A DNA stretch of 64,000 nucleotides from Ruminiclostridium cellobioparum DSM 1351 = ATCC 15832. Lineage in GTDB: Bacteria > Bacillota > Clostridia > Acetivibrionales > DSM-1351. The first letter of the stretch is position 1. Each line of letters starts with the position of its first letter. The notes beneath the pieces were generated by a model, which made no database searches, was not told where the DNA came from, and was given only the letters and a program-made list of their open reading frames with translations. Where the stretch lies: NCBI RefSeq assembly GCF_000621505.1, contig NZ_JHYD01000002.1, positions 248,001 to 312,000 on the forward strand, read 5' to 3'. Positions 17,040 to 26,846 of the stretch are shown here, piece by piece. The position numbers and the translations under genes are program-made.

Positions 17040-18473
17040 ATGGAGAATCAGCTTCAATACAAAAACAGGGGATTAATCCTTATTAATATTGTACTTCTGA
17101 CCTTTATGGCATGCCTTGACAGCAGCATAGTAAATGTTGCCCTGCCGGTTATGGCAGGATACTTCAAGGTTGGAATGAATTCTATTTCGGTGATAGTATC
17201 GGTGTATCTGATTGCCATTTCGGCAACCATACTTATATTCGGAAGGCTGGGAGATATTAAAGGCACGGTAAAGATATTCCAGATCGGAACGGTTATTTTT
17301 ACGGTGGGTTCTTTACTTTGTGCCATATCAAATTCATTGTATATCCTCATACTGGCCAGAATTATTCAGGCTGTGGGCGCTGCCGGATTTATGGCAACCA
17401 ATCAGGGAATTATTACAAGGGTTTTTCCATCAGGTGAGAGAGGAAAGGCGCTGGGCATAACCGGATCGTTTGTTGCACTGGGGACCCTGGTGGGACCTCC
17501 TCTTGGAGGTTTTATTGTGGATGCGGCGGCCTGGCAGTATATTTTTCTTATAAACATACCAATAGGTATTTTTGCATTTATTCTTGGGCTTAAGATCCTT
17601 CCCAGGGATGAAGAGAGAAGGAAAGCCCGTTTTGACGTAAAGGGGGCGCTGCTGTTCCTGGTGTTTATTGTAGCGCTGTTTGCGGCACTTCTGGTGGGGG
17701 AGCAGATCGGTTTCACAAAGCCGTTGATTCTAGCAGGTTTTGCTCTGGCGGTCATAGCCTTCATAATATTCCTAAAGGTGGAGAGGAAAGAGGAAAGCCC
17801 GCTGCTGCAATTGAATATATTTAAAAACCAGCTTTTTTCACTGAGTATTTTATGCGGCTTCCTGCTTTTTGTGGCCATGAACTGTTCAAACATAATCCTG
17901 CCCTTCTATTTGCAGGATGTGATCAAACTGTCACCGTCCATGTCAGGGCTTTACCTTATGACATACCCTCTGGTACTGTTTGTTGTGGCTCCCATCAGCG
18001 GGCATATTTCGGATAAAATCGGATCGGAGCTTCTGACGCTCATAGGCCTCCTTACCTTTTGCTTTGCCTTCTTCATGATGGCTACCCTGAACCAGTTCTT
18101 TCAGCCGGTAAAGCTGGTGCTGATCATAGCGGTAATGGCTTTGGGCAATGGAATGTTCCAGTCCCCCAACAACTCCCTGGTAATGTCCTCGGTGCCCAGG
18201 GAAAGGGTTGGAATTGCAGGGAGCATAAATGCACTGGTCAGAAATCTCGGGCTGGTAGTGGGGGTTTCGGTATCCACGCTGATATTATATGGTGTTATGA
18301 GCCGTCAGCTGGGTTACACGGTTACAACCTTTGTTGCAGGAAAAGAGGCGGAGTTTGCTTTTGCCATGCGGGTAACCTATGTATGTGCAGGACTCATTGC
18401 CCTGATAGGAGCAGTGCTGACGGCCTTCAGACTTATCACGAACAGAAAGCGGGCAGCAGTTGAAAAAGTGTAG
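17040..18473 (+). CDS. MFS multidrug efflux transporter, DHA2 (EmrB/QacA) type
   Basis: A 477-residue proton-driven efflux pump of the 14-segment DHA2 group. Signatures are LDSSIVNVALPVM in segment 1, GRLGDIKG in loop 2-3, and the motif C stretch TGSFVALGTLVGPPLGGFIV that marks antiporters. The C-terminus ends in a short basic tail. It confers export of hydrophobic toxins in relatives; the substrate here is unknown and no regulator gene is adjacent. It converges on the HAD gene at 18478 with only four bases between the stop codons. Confidence 0.87.
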   Translation: MENQLQYKNRGLILINIVLLTFMACLDSSIVNVALPVMAGYFKVGMNSISVIVSVYLIAISATILIFGRLGDIKGTVKIFQIGTVIFTVGSLLCAISNSLYILILARIIQAVGAAGFMATNQGIITRVFPSGERGKALGITGSFVALGTLVGPPLGGFIVDAAAWQYIFLINIPIGIFAFILGLKILPRDEERRKARFDVKGALLFLVFIVALFAALLVGEQIGFTKPLILAGFALAVIAFIIFLKVERKEESPLLQLNIFKNQLFSLSILCGFLLFVAMNCSNIILPFYLQDVIKLSPSMSGLYLMTYPLVLFVVAPISGHISDKIGSELLTLIGLLTFCFAFFMMATLNQFFQPVKLVLIIAVMALGNGMFQSPNNSLVMSSVPRERVGIAGSINALVRNLGLVVGVSVSTLILYGVMSRQLGYTVTTFVAGKEAEFAFAMRVTYVCAGLIALIGAVLTAFRLITNRKRAAVEKV

Positions 18474-18477
18474 AATA

Positions 18478-19098
18478 CTATTTCAGCAGGTCCAGCAATT
18501 GGGAGGGAGTCTTCAAATAGTATTCCGCATCAATATTATCTGCGTTATTTGAACCCCATATGGCCAGAGCGAACTTTACACCGGCATTTCCAGCACACTG
18601 ACTGTCAAAAAGAGTATCCCCGATGTATATGGTCTCTTCCGGGGAAGCACCCAGCCTTTCCATGGCCTTGAGCAGCGGCTGAGCATCAGGCTTGTGCTTT
18701 TCAGTGTCATCCGAGCATATTACCGCATCAAACTTGTCTATGAAACTCTGCAGACAACTGTCAATTTTTATTTCATAGCCGCACCTGGAGGTGACCACTG
18801 CCAGGGGCAGGTTCATTGACTTGAGAGTGTCTATCAGCTCATTGATGCCGTCAAAAGCCTTGCAGCGTTTGAACCCTTCAACAAGGTATTTATAATAGTC
18901 CTCCATTGCACTTTCAATATCAGTGAAGCCATACCTCTCAAGGGACTTTGGCGTGGGAACTCCATAGCCCTTCAGAAGTTCTTCTTCGGTGAAATATCTG
19001 CCGTGCTTTTGGAAAATGACACTCTGGTAGGCATACATTACTGCTTCTTCAGTATCTACCATGGTGCCGTCTACATCGAATACAACATATTTAAACAT
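18478..19098 (-). CDS. HAD-superfamily hydrolase, phosphoglycolate-phosphatase-like
   Basis: A 206-residue HAD phosphatase of subfamily IA. Motif I is FDVDGTMVD (D8 and D10), the cap domain is alpha-helical (about 20-80), motif II is VVTSR, motif III is the lysine in KHKPDAQPL, and motif IV is GDTLFD. This arrangement is shared by Gph, PpaX and beta-phosphoglucomutase-like enzymes; the substrate cannot be fixed from sequence. The start at 19098 has TTGGAGGCCAAT before it; an in-frame ATG at 19134 is less well placed. It lies 115 bases downstream of the flippase gene on the same strand. Confidence 0.82.
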   Translation of the reverse strand: MFKYVVFDVDGTMVDTEEAVMYAYQSVIFQKHGRYFTEEELLKGYGVPTPKSLERYGFTDIESAMEDYYKYLVEGFKRCKAFDGINELIDTLKSMNLPLAVVTSRCGYEIKIDSCLQSFIDKFDAVICSDDTEKHKPDAQPLLKAMERLGASPEETIYIGDTLFDSQCAGNAGVKFALAIWGSNNADNIDAEYYLKTPSQLLDLLK

Positions 19099-19213
19099 AT
19101 TGGCCTCCAACATATAATGATAAAAATATAACATATCTGTTATTATAGCATTAAATGAGGCCCTGTGACCGATTATTTGCCGCAGGTCTGTGAAAACTGA
19201 AGAAATTCGGATG

Positions 19214-20722
19214 TTACAGAAGGTTATGCTTGAAATTATAAATTTTTGTCAGATAGAATATCACCAGGAAACAAACTCCTGTGGAAAGCAGGACGTCAAA
19301 TACTATCAGATTGTCGGGAATGATATTGCTGATGAGTTTTACACAGAGGTAACCTGCCAGGCCGAAGAGGGCAAAGGACCAGCTTCTCAGGAAGGATATC
19401 CTGAACTCGCAGACTTTTCTGATTTCATATAAATTCAGCACCAGTCCGGTGACCGAAGAAATTACCAGTGAAATACCGTAACCGAAAATGTTCAGAGAAG
19501 GAATTCCGGTCAATACTATTACCAGAAGCAGACTTTCCACAGAAACGATAATGGAGTTCCTGAGATTGGCATTCTGTTTCCCGAGACCGTTCAGAATGCC
19601 AAAGGTGGCGGCGGTAACATAGCTTACGAAGTTGCAGACTCCGGCCGCCATTATCATCTTTCCCAGGTCGTCCCTGCCGTAGAATAAAAGTCCCAGCTTC
19701 TGGGGAATGCAGACTGAGACAATCAATGTGCCGAGGCCGACCAGGAAGGATATGCGCAGCACCTGGGAGATACGGTTTTCGGTGCTCCAGGAGTCCTTTT
19801 TGCTCAGGCTCAGTGACATATCCGGAATCATGACCGTCATCATGGAGCCCACAATTATAAAGGGGAGATTTACCGTTGTCAGGGACATACCTATAAATTT
19901 TCCTATCATCTCAAGTGCGGTGTCATAGCTCATTCCCGTACTTATCAGTCTTCTCGGGAGAATGAGTGTGGAAGCCGTGTTCAGTATGGAGGACAGGAAG
20001 CCGTTCAGGCTCAGCGGGCATGATATCACCAGAATGTCAACCAGCAGCTGCAGGGGATTTTTTACCCTGGTCTTTACCGGAACCAGCTTGCCGGAAAACA
20101 GCTTATAAGCGGAAAACAGCATTATCATGCTGATGGCTTCCCCCACGGCCAGTGCAAAATATGCCGTGGTTACGGCGCCCTTTATGTTTTTTACAGAAAG
20201 TATGGCCATGGTGGCAAGAAGAATGGTTACCCTGATGCATTTTTCGAGAATGTCAATACCTGCAGGGATTGTAAACTTTTCAAAGCCGTAAAAGAACCCT
20301 TTGAATATGGCCGACATGGGTATGAAAACCAGGGCCGGACAGATTATTCTTATTGCATCGGCAGCCCGGCTGTCTTTTATAAAAAAATTACTGATATTGG
20401 AGGCGTTCAAAAAGACCAGGAGAGCTACACAAATACTCCACAGCCCGATAAAACCCATTGCGACCTTTACTGTTCTGATGAGGTTGCGGTAATCCTTTTT
20501 ACTGTTATAGACGGCGCAGGTTCTGGAGACTGCGGTGACCAGACCGTCGGCTGTGAGGCACAGCAGCAGGGAATATACCGGCATAATCAGACCGTACAAA
20601 CCCAGCCCTTCAGCCCCAAGCTTTTTAGAAAGAATTATGGAAAAAGCAAATCCGATGAATCCTGTTATTAAGTTCGACATGGTAAGAATTGCAGAGTTTT
20701 TATAAAATTTGTCCAGTCCCAT
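19214..20722 (-). CDS. Polysaccharide/lipid flippase of the MATE-like family (SpoVB-like)
   Basis: A 502-residue integral membrane protein with about 14 hydrophobic segments. The opening (FYKNSAILTMSNLITGFIGF, then LSKKLGAEGLGLYGLIMPVY) is typical of the oligosaccharide-flippase branch that includes SpoVB, MurJ-like and Wzx-like proteins. SpoVB is needed for spore cortex peptidoglycan in bacilli; clostridia carry several paralogues, so a role in sporulation is plausible but not shown. Only a weak GGGG ribosome site precedes the ATG at 20722. Confidence 0.82.
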   Translation of the reverse strand: MGLDKFYKNSAILTMSNLITGFIGFAFSIILSKKLGAEGLGLYGLIMPVYSLLLCLTADGLVTAVSRTCAVYNSKKDYRNLIRTVKVAMGFIGLWSICVALLVFLNASNISNFFIKDSRAADAIRIICPALVFIPMSAIFKGFFYGFEKFTIPAGIDILEKCIRVTILLATMAILSVKNIKGAVTTAYFALAVGEAISMIMLFSAYKLFSGKLVPVKTRVKNPLQLLVDILVISCPLSLNGFLSSILNTASTLILPRRLISTGMSYDTALEMIGKFIGMSLTTVNLPFIIVGSMMTVMIPDMSLSLSKKDSWSTENRISQVLRISFLVGLGTLIVSVCIPQKLGLLFYGRDDLGKMIMAAGVCNFVSYVTAATFGILNGLGKQNANLRNSIIVSVESLLLVIVLTGIPSLNIFGYGISLVISSVTGLVLNLYEIRKVCEFRISFLRSWSFALFGLAGYLCVKLISNIIPDNLIVFDVLLSTGVCFLVIFYLTKIYNFKHNLL

Positions 20723-20858
20723 TTAAACATAGCCCCATTTATGTCTTATTATCGTTTAAGCCTTATTATAAATGCTTATTCATTATGAGACAGGTTTATT
20801 ACTGGCTGTACCGCCTGGGCAGAAAAAAAGAGGTATCTTCCTTTAAACAAAAGATCCT

Positions 20859-21125
20859 CTATTTATTGAGCAGATAATAGATGAAAATGGACTGTGCCAG
20901 AATTATAAACGGCATAAGAGTCATGAAATACCAGTTCCTGGTTTTGTGATGAAATACGAATAATCCGATGTACACCCCGATGCTTCCACCGAGAATGGAC
21001 AGCAAAAAGAAGGATCTTTCGGGTATTCTCCACAATTTGTTCTTAGCTTTAAACTTATCTAATGATACCAGTATAAATCCGAATATATTCAGAATTAACA
21101 ACAGCGGTATAATAAAACTCTGCAT
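20859..21125 (-). CDS. DUF1294 family small membrane protein
   Basis: An 88-residue protein with three or four hydrophobic segments and the DUF1294 core: FVSLDKFKAK near the start, then W-R-I-P-E-R and LGGSIGVYIGLFVFHHKT. The function is unknown. In some proteins this domain is fused to a cold-shock domain; here it stands alone at typical length. GAGGTGCG precedes the ATG. Confidence 0.88.
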   Translation of the reverse strand: MQSFIIPLLLILNIFGFILVSLDKFKAKNKLWRIPERSFFLLSILGGSIGVYIGLFVFHHKTRNWYFMTLMPFIILAQSIFIYYLLNK

Positions 21126-21273
21126 AAACGCACCTCATTAAATATCCAAAGATGTATTATATTATAATAATACAATATTATACCTCATGAGTGCTAGTTT
21201 TTTCTTAAATACTAATTAAAAATGAATTTCTTGTTCATTTAATCAGTGATTCGGAGGTGACATTGCAGACAAT

Positions 21274-21302
21274 TTGTAAAATGGCGAGTATTTGTATATA
21301 AT
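21274..21302 (+). promoter_or_regulatory. Sigma-A type promoter of the FHA-FtsW-PBP operon
   Basis: TTGTAA (21274-21279), exactly 17 bases, then a perfect TATAAT (21297-21302), 30 bases before the ATG of the FHA gene. The transcript would have a leader of about 25 nt holding AAAGGAGG. Confidence 0.65.
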
Positions 21303-21332
21303 AGGTTTAAAATCTGGTTAAAGGAGGTATGT

Positions 21333-21782
21333 ATGAGATTCGACTTACTTGACTTGAGTTTTTTCGGCATTTTGTTGAAAATAGTACTTATTGTCATTAT
21401 ATATATAATAATTGTTCAAGCCCTGAAGATCATGTCCAGGGATGTTAAGAGAGGCAGTCTGGCGGGCGGGAAGAATCTTGGCTGGAAGCTCAGGATAGTT
21501 TACCCCGGAGACGGCGGAAATTTCGTTGAAGGAGACAGCGTACCTATCGGAAACAAGCTTACCATCGGCAGAAACAAGTTTAACCAGATGGTGCTGCCGT
21601 CACCGTCGGTTTCAAACTATCACGCAAAAATATATTTCGAAGACGGACGTTACATGCTGGAGGACCTGAACTCAACAAATGGTACGTTTATCAACGGTAT
21701 CGTGGTGGATAAAAAAAGTTTGCAGCCCGGTGATGAGATAAGTATTTCTCAGACCGTGCTGACGGTAACTGATGATGAGTGA
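21333..21782 (+). CDS. Membrane-anchored FHA-domain protein
   Basis: A 149-residue protein with one N-terminal membrane segment (about 9-34) and a cytoplasmic forkhead-associated domain (about 70-145). The phosphothreonine-binding residues are visible: GR at 79-80, the S-N-Y-H block (94-97) and NSTNGTFING (113-122). FHA domains read threonine phosphorylation by PknB-type kinases. It is the first gene of a run with an FtsW/RodA protein and a penicillin-binding protein, 15 bases before the next gene, so it probably links kinase signalling to wall synthesis. No kinase gene lies in the window. Confidence 0.9.
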   Translation: MRFDLLDLSFFGILLKIVLIVIIYIIIVQALKIMSRDVKRGSLAGGKNLGWKLRIVYPGDGGNFVEGDSVPIGNKLTIGRNKFNQMVLPSPSVSNYHAKIYFEDGRYMLEDLNSTNGTFINGIVVDKKSLQPGDEISISQTVLTVTDDE

Positions 21783-21797
21783 GCTTAAAGCCATGGT

Positions 21798-23015
21798 ATG
21801 GCTTGGAAAGTTGATATGACAAAACGACTTAAAACTTTACAGTTTCTTATATATTTATTTATATTTTTTGGATTTCTTAATCTGGCTTTTTTGGGTAAGC
21901 CCATCGATCCCATGGCCGGCGTATTTTTTGCGGTAATAACGGTTATAGTAGCCGTGACCTCCTGGGTACTTAAAAAGTATTATCCAATGGGAGACAGGCT
22001 TATATTCCTGCTGGCCATGCTGCTTTGTTCCATCGGAATGATAATGTTGTTCCGGCTCAGCAGGACAATAGCTCTCAAACAGCTTGTATGGCTTATAATA
22101 GGGATAGTGATGTTTTTATTTGTTGTGCTCTATCTCAAAAAGGGACTTGTAAAATACGCCGGTTACAGATACGTATTCCTGGCCGGAACTATAGCATTTA
22201 TGGCTATGGCCACATTTATCGGTGTGGAAATACTAGGGGCGAAAAACTGGGTGAAAATCGGTCCTTACGGCTTTCAGCCCTCGGAATTCGGAAAGATATT
22301 TCTTATACTTTATCTGTCGGCAGCTCTTTCGGATATTAGATCCAGAAAACAGCTTATCGAACCAGGAATAGTCATAATAATTTCGCTGGGTTTTATGGTT
22401 TTGCAGAAAGACCTTGGAACGGCCCTTATCATATTTGCAGTATCGGTAACAATGGTTTATCTTGCAACTTCAAAAAAGCTTTACGTCCTGATCTCCCTGG
22501 GTTTGTTCGGAGCAGGGGGCGCGGCCAGCTATGCGGTTTTCGGGCACATCCGGAAGCGTTTTATGATATGGCTCAATCCATGGGATTATGTTTATAACGA
22601 AAGCTACCAGCTCGTACAATCCATGTACGCCATTGCTATGGGCGGACTCTTTGGAAGAGGTCTTGGCATGGGGCATCCGGGGTATGTGGCAGTTAATGAA
22701 TCGGACTTTATATTCTCGGTTATTTGTGAGGAAATGGGGCTTTTGATGGGACTTGCCATTTTGATACTGCATTTCCTGCTGTTTTACAGATCAATCAGGA
22801 GCGCTCTCCATGCCGAAAACAATTTTACAAAGCTTTTGACGGCAGGGCTCAGTGTAATGACGGCCACTCAGGCTCTTGTAATCGTGGGGGGAGTTACCGG
22901 CTTTATACCGCTGACAGGCATTACGCTGCCCTTTGTCAGCTATGGCGGAACCTCCCTGCTGATCAGCTTTCTGTCATTAAGCATAATTCAGAAGGTATCC
23001 GAAGGTGATGAATAA
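21798..23015 (+). CDS. SEDS peptidoglycan polymerase (FtsW/RodA/SpoVE family)
   Basis: A 405-residue protein with about ten membrane segments. SEDS hallmarks are GAKNWVKIGPYGFQPSEFGK in the middle, QKDLGTALI, and the final FVSYGGTSLL loop. These proteins join lipid II into glycan strands and work with a class B penicillin-binding protein, which is encoded directly downstream with no gap. FtsW, RodA and SpoVE cannot be told apart by sequence alone. Start at 21798 follows family length, but the ribosome site is weak; ATG at 21816 behind GGAAAG is an alternative. Confidence 0.9.
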   Translation: MAWKVDMTKRLKTLQFLIYLFIFFGFLNLAFLGKPIDPMAGVFFAVITVIVAVTSWVLKKYYPMGDRLIFLLAMLLCSIGMIMLFRLSRTIALKQLVWLIIGIVMFLFVVLYLKKGLVKYAGYRYVFLAGTIAFMAMATFIGVEILGAKNWVKIGPYGFQPSEFGKIFLILYLSAALSDIRSRKQLIEPGIVIIISLGFMVLQKDLGTALIIFAVSVTMVYLATSKKLYVLISLGLFGAGGAASYAVFGHIRKRFMIWLNPWDYVYNESYQLVQSMYAIAMGGLFGRGLGMGHPGYVAVNESDFIFSVICEEMGLLMGLAILILHFLLFYRSIRSALHAENNFTKLLTAGLSVMTATQALVIVGGVTGFIPLTGITLPFVSYGGTSLLISFLSLSIIQKVSEGDE

Positions 23016-24428
23016 ATGGACAATCTGACAACCAATATAAAACGTGTAATGATAATTTTCCTGATAGTTTTTATCGTTTTAATCAGCTATCTCTCATATT
23101 TCACGCTCTTCAGAGGGCCTGAAATCGCCACCAGGCCCGACAACAGGAGAATGTGGGACATAAGAAACAAGGTGGTAAGGGGAACTATTTATGATAAAAA
23201 CGGAAAAGAACTGTCTGTCAGTGAAAAGGCAAAGAACAATCAGTACAAGAGAACCTATAAGGGCGGAGCGGCCACCGCACATGTGCTTGGCTATTACGAC
23301 CCTCAATACGGCATCTCGGGACTTGAAAACCTTTATGACAGTTATCTGTCCAGCAACATATCCGCATCGTTTATGGCGTGGGTGGGCAACGGCTTCAAGG
23401 AGGTAGACAAGAAGGGGGATGATGTTTATACATCTCTTGACCTGGGCCTTCAGCAGACGGCATATAATGCCCTGGGTTCCTCCCGCGGTTCGGTTGTGGT
23501 AATTAAGGTGGATACGGGAGAAATCCTGGCTATGGTGTCCAAGCCTTCATATGACCCGAACAAACTAGGGGAAATCTGGAAGCAGCTGAGCACTGATGAA
23601 CAAAGGCCGCTGCTGAACAGAGCCGTTTCGGGGCTCTATCCCCCGGGTTCGACCTTTAAGGTAGTGACAGGGGTCAGTGCTCTTGAAAATATAGACGGAA
23701 TTGAGAAGGAAACCTTTAATGACGAGGGCAAGCTGGTTTTGGGCCCGGATTACACGCTGAGCAACGACCAGGGCAAAGCCATGGGAAAAATAAATTTTGA
23801 ACAGGCCATGGTTAAATCCAGCAATGTATTTTTCGGAAATCTCGGGATACGCCTGGAGAAGAATTTATTCAAGACTGCCGAAAAATTCGGATTTAACAGG
23901 AATATTCCGACAGATGGCATAATCATTGACAACAGCAGATTCCCTAAATATGATGTATCTGAAAAAGGAAATCTTGCCCAGGCCGGAATAGGTCAGGCAG
24001 AAGTGCTGGCCACTCCGGTACAGATGGCACTGGTAGCACAGACCATAGCAAATGACGGAGTGATGCTGAAGCCAGTGCTTGTGGACAAGGTAGTTGATTA
24101 CAGCGGGAATACCGTTAAAGAATTCAGGCCCGATGAAATAGATCGGATCACTTCTCCGGGCTATGCAGCCGAAATAAAGAGGTTTATGCGAGATGTTGTT
24201 GCAAAGGGTACGGGTACAAGGGCACAGGTCAGCGGGATACAGGTCTGCGGCAAAACCGGTACGGCACAGCACCTTGAAAGTAAAAACCCACACAGCTGGT
24301 TCATCGGCTTTGCACCGTATAAAAACCCTGAAATAGCCGTTGCGGTTATAGTGGAGGAGGGCGGTTACGGCGGAACGGCAGCTGCAAAAATATCCTCACA
24401 GGTCATGAGCAAGTATTTCAAAAAGTAA
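23016..24428 (+). CDS. Class B penicillin-binding protein (transpeptidase)
   Basis: A 470-residue peptidoglycan transpeptidase. One N-terminal membrane anchor (about 10-33) precedes a short dimerisation region and the catalytic domain: SxxK as S212-T-F-K215, SxN as SSN (268-270) and KTG (413-415). The N-terminal part is shorter than in FtsI or PBP2, resembling the PbpA type found beside FtsW/RodA and FHA genes in actinobacteria and clostridia. The ATG abuts the previous stop codon, indicating translational coupling with its SEDS partner. It acts outside the membrane and would be a beta-lactam target. Confidence 0.92.
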   Translation: MDNLTTNIKRVMIIFLIVFIVLISYLSYFTLFRGPEIATRPDNRRMWDIRNKVVRGTIYDKNGKELSVSEKAKNNQYKRTYKGGAATAHVLGYYDPQYGISGLENLYDSYLSSNISASFMAWVGNGFKEVDKKGDDVYTSLDLGLQQTAYNALGSSRGSVVVIKVDTGEILAMVSKPSYDPNKLGEIWKQLSTDEQRPLLNRAVSGLYPPGSTFKVVTGVSALENIDGIEKETFNDEGKLVLGPDYTLSNDQGKAMGKINFEQAMVKSSNVFFGNLGIRLEKNLFKTAEKFGFNRNIPTDGIIIDNSRFPKYDVSEKGNLAQAGIGQAEVLATPVQMALVAQTIANDGVMLKPVLVDKVVDYSGNTVKEFRPDEIDRITSPGYAAEIKRFMRDVVAKGTGTRAQVSGIQVCGKTGTAQHLESKNPHSWFIGFAPYKNPEIAVAVIVEEGGYGGTAAAKISSQVMSKYFKK

Positions 24429-24461
24429 AAGTACTTGAAAGCACTATACATCCCGGCCTGT

Positions 24462-26654
24462 CTAATTAAGTTTTTGCAGCAGCTTTGACAATATTACTGC
24501 AATTTCGGCTCTTGTGGCCTGGGCTCTTGGATTGAGCCTGTTGCCGGAACCGCTGATGATCCCGTTCTTAACCATTACGGCCATAGCCTCGGCTGCATAG
24601 CCGCTTATCTGAGACGAATCGGAAAATGCGGCCAGTTGGCTCCCGTCGGCCGGCTGCAGCGGAATACCTGAAACCTGGGCAGCTTTGTACACCTGTACCA
24701 GCAAATCCTGCCGTGTAATGCCTGATTTGGGATCAAAATATCCATTTCCGGTCCCGGCGGTGAGACCCAGCTCTCTGGCTGTTCCAATGGCATTGTAATA
24801 ATAGGAATTGGCCGGCACATCGGTAAAATTACTGCTGAATTGGGCCTGCAGGCCGGCGGTTTTTACAAGCATAAGGATAAAATCTCCGCGCCTGGAATTG
24901 GCTGCCGGCATAAAATTATTCTGTCCAACTCCCGATACGATGCCCTTTTCATATAGATAGTCTATTGAGTCCACAGCCCAGTAAACATTTTGGCCCACGT
25001 CGCTAAAGTATTTTGAGCCATTGCTTAGTTTTAAGGCCTGGCTTTGGTTATGGAGCCTGTCAAGAGCGGTGATAACATATACAGCCCCATTCAGACCGGT
25101 TCCCGCAGTGTCGGTAAACTGCTGCAGACCCGCGGTCTTGCGTCTTACTGTGGCAATGAGTTTTCTGGCGCTTTCATTTGAGTTTATATCTATGGTTTCA
25201 GTGTTTGAGTATCTGTAAATTGCATAATATGCAGTTGACGTATCGTTGTCAGTCCAGGTCAGCCTTATTCCATCCGAAGCCGAAGTGATTGTACCATTTT
25301 CCGGAACTGCCGGAGCACGTCCGCCTTTCCAGGGCATGGCAGGCACAAGGACTTTGGTGGACCACAAATCCTTTTGGAGAGCGGAAACTACTGCCTGCAT
25401 GGGGCTTTCAAAAAAGTGGTTAATCCTGAACATAACACTGCCCTGAATCTCAGGTTTAACGGTGTTATACTTTATCTGGCGTGTCATTTCAGGTACTCCG
25501 TTATCTGTTGAAAAATCCCTGTCATTTGTGGAGTTTCCTTCATTTATCCGGTAAAGTGCCTGCCCTATGTACAGGTGGACATTCTTGCCCTTCACGGCAT
25601 TTGACCACCAGCTGGCAAGCTCGCCATAGGGAGCGGCCGGATTTGCATAGGTAAAATAAATTTGAGGACATATATAGTCTATCAATTCTTCATCCACCCA
25701 TTTTTTAGTGTCGGCATAGCATTTGTCGTAATTGGTATAGGAGGAATTGGTATTGGAGCCTGCGGGATCGTCCTTTTTGTTTCTCCAGATGGCGGAGGGG
25801 CTTATTCCGAACTTTACCCAGGGTTTTTCCGAGCTTATTCTTGCCGATAATTCCTTTATCAGAAGATATGTATTATTTCTCCTCCAATCAGCCTTTTTGG
25901 CAAACTGTCCATTGTTATATTTCTGATAAGTGGAATCGTCTCCCATCTCATTGTTAACTTCTTCATAATAAAAGTAATCATCGAAATGGACACCGTCGAT
26001 ATCATAATTCCTGACAACCTCCATTACACAGTCCTCAACCCATTTCCTTGCCTCGGGAATGCCAGGGTCAAGTACAAATCTGTTGCTGGCTGTCCTGATC
26101 CAGTCGGGGTGTTCCTTATAAACACTCTTAGGTATATTCAGGGAAGCTTTTGTGGCGTTACCGGTATCCATGGAAATCCGGTAGGGGTTGAACCAGGCAT
26201 GCAGCTCCATATTTCTTTTGTGAGCCTCATCTATGGCAAATTGCAGCGGATCAAAGCCGGGGTCTTTTCCAAATGTACCGGTGAGATACCGGGACCAGGG
26301 GGCCAGGCTGGACTTATATAAGGCATCGCCTGTTGAGCGTACCTGTAGAAAAACAGCATTCATGTTAAGGGCTGCGGCTTTGTCCAATAATTTTATTAAT
26401 TCTTCCTTGGACTTTTGAATCCTGAGATTTGTGTCTGCAATTGCCCTGGTTTTGGAGGAAGGCCAGTCCAGATTTGCAACGGTACTTATCCAGGCGCCGC
26501 GGAGCTGGCTTTTGGTCACCGGAGTAGCCGCAGGAATATATTGCAGATACGGATCCCATGCAGCCGCAAAGGACTGAAAAGTAATAGACAAAGCGAGTAA
26601 ACATAAAAACAGCAGACTGAACAGGCGTATGTAAGAATTTGACTTGATGTGCAT
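24462..26654 (-). CDS. GHL10 (DUF187) glycosidase-like surface protein with three SLH domains
   Basis: A 730-residue secreted protein. A signal peptide (basic start, hydrophobic core, cleavage near SFAAA at about residue 30) is followed by the glycosyl-hydrolase-like 10 domain (about 40-400: RGAWISTVANLDWPS, AFLQVR, D-G-V-H-F-D-D-Y, CPQIYFT). A fibronectin-like stretch follows, and then three S-layer homology repeats at the C-terminus (YFSDV..., FTDVP..., AFSDS...). SLH domains hold the protein on pyruvylated wall polymer. GHL10 proteins are suspected to cut wall or envelope glycans. Start at 26654 is chosen for the signal peptide and the CGGGGG site; a frame from 26687 adds 11 unlikely residues. 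Confidence 0.88.
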   Translation of the reverse strand: MHIKSNSYIRLFSLLFLCLLALSITFQSFAAAWDPYLQYIPAATPVTKSQLRGAWISTVANLDWPSSKTRAIADTNLRIQKSKEELIKLLDKAAALNMNAVFLQVRSTGDALYKSSLAPWSRYLTGTFGKDPGFDPLQFAIDEAHKRNMELHAWFNPYRISMDTGNATKASLNIPKSVYKEHPDWIRTASNRFVLDPGIPEARKWVEDCVMEVVRNYDIDGVHFDDYFYYEEVNNEMGDDSTYQKYNNGQFAKKADWRRNNTYLLIKELSARISSEKPWVKFGISPSAIWRNKKDDPAGSNTNSSYTNYDKCYADTKKWVDEELIDYICPQIYFTYANPAAPYGELASWWSNAVKGKNVHLYIGQALYRINEGNSTNDRDFSTDNGVPEMTRQIKYNTVKPEIQGSVMFRINHFFESPMQAVVSALQKDLWSTKVLVPAMPWKGGRAPAVPENGTITSASDGIRLTWTDNDTSTAYYAIYRYSNTETIDINSNESARKLIATVRRKTAGLQQFTDTAGTGLNGAVYVITALDRLHNQSQALKLSNGSKYFSDVGQNVYWAVDSIDYLYEKGIVSGVGQNNFMPAANSRRGDFILMLVKTAGLQAQFSSNFTDVPANSYYYNAIGTARELGLTAGTGNGYFDPKSGITRQDLLVQVYKAAQVSGIPLQPADGSQLAAFSDSSQISGYAAEAMAVMVKNGIISGSGNRLNPRAQATRAEIAVILSKLLQKLN

Positions 26655-26702
26655 GATAACCCCCGGAAACATATGACCCATAAACAACTAAAAACAACTG
26701 AA

Positions 26703-26746
26703 AATAAATAAGTAACTAAATAAATAAGTAACTAAATAAATAACTA
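26703..26746. repeat. AT-rich tandem repeat, 16-bp unit
   Basis: Unit AATAAATAAGTAACTA occurs twice in full (26703-26718, 26719-26734) and once shortened (26735-26746), in the gap before the GHL10 gene. The rest of the 301-base gap holds a hairpin (26847-26882) and no coding frame. Confidence 0.8.
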
Positions 26747-26846
26747 ATATATATTGTTGGTTTACATAAAATTAATCTCTGGTAATATGTTAAGGCATAC
26801 TGTGTTGTTTAGTCAAGAAAAACAGCTCTGTGGGAAAAATTGCAAG

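Noticed and set aside
26703-26746. 16-bp tandem repeat as plasmid-type iterons or CRISPR
   Set aside because: Less than three AT-only units without spacers, in a chromosome-like context and with no replication gene nearby; simple slippage is enough.
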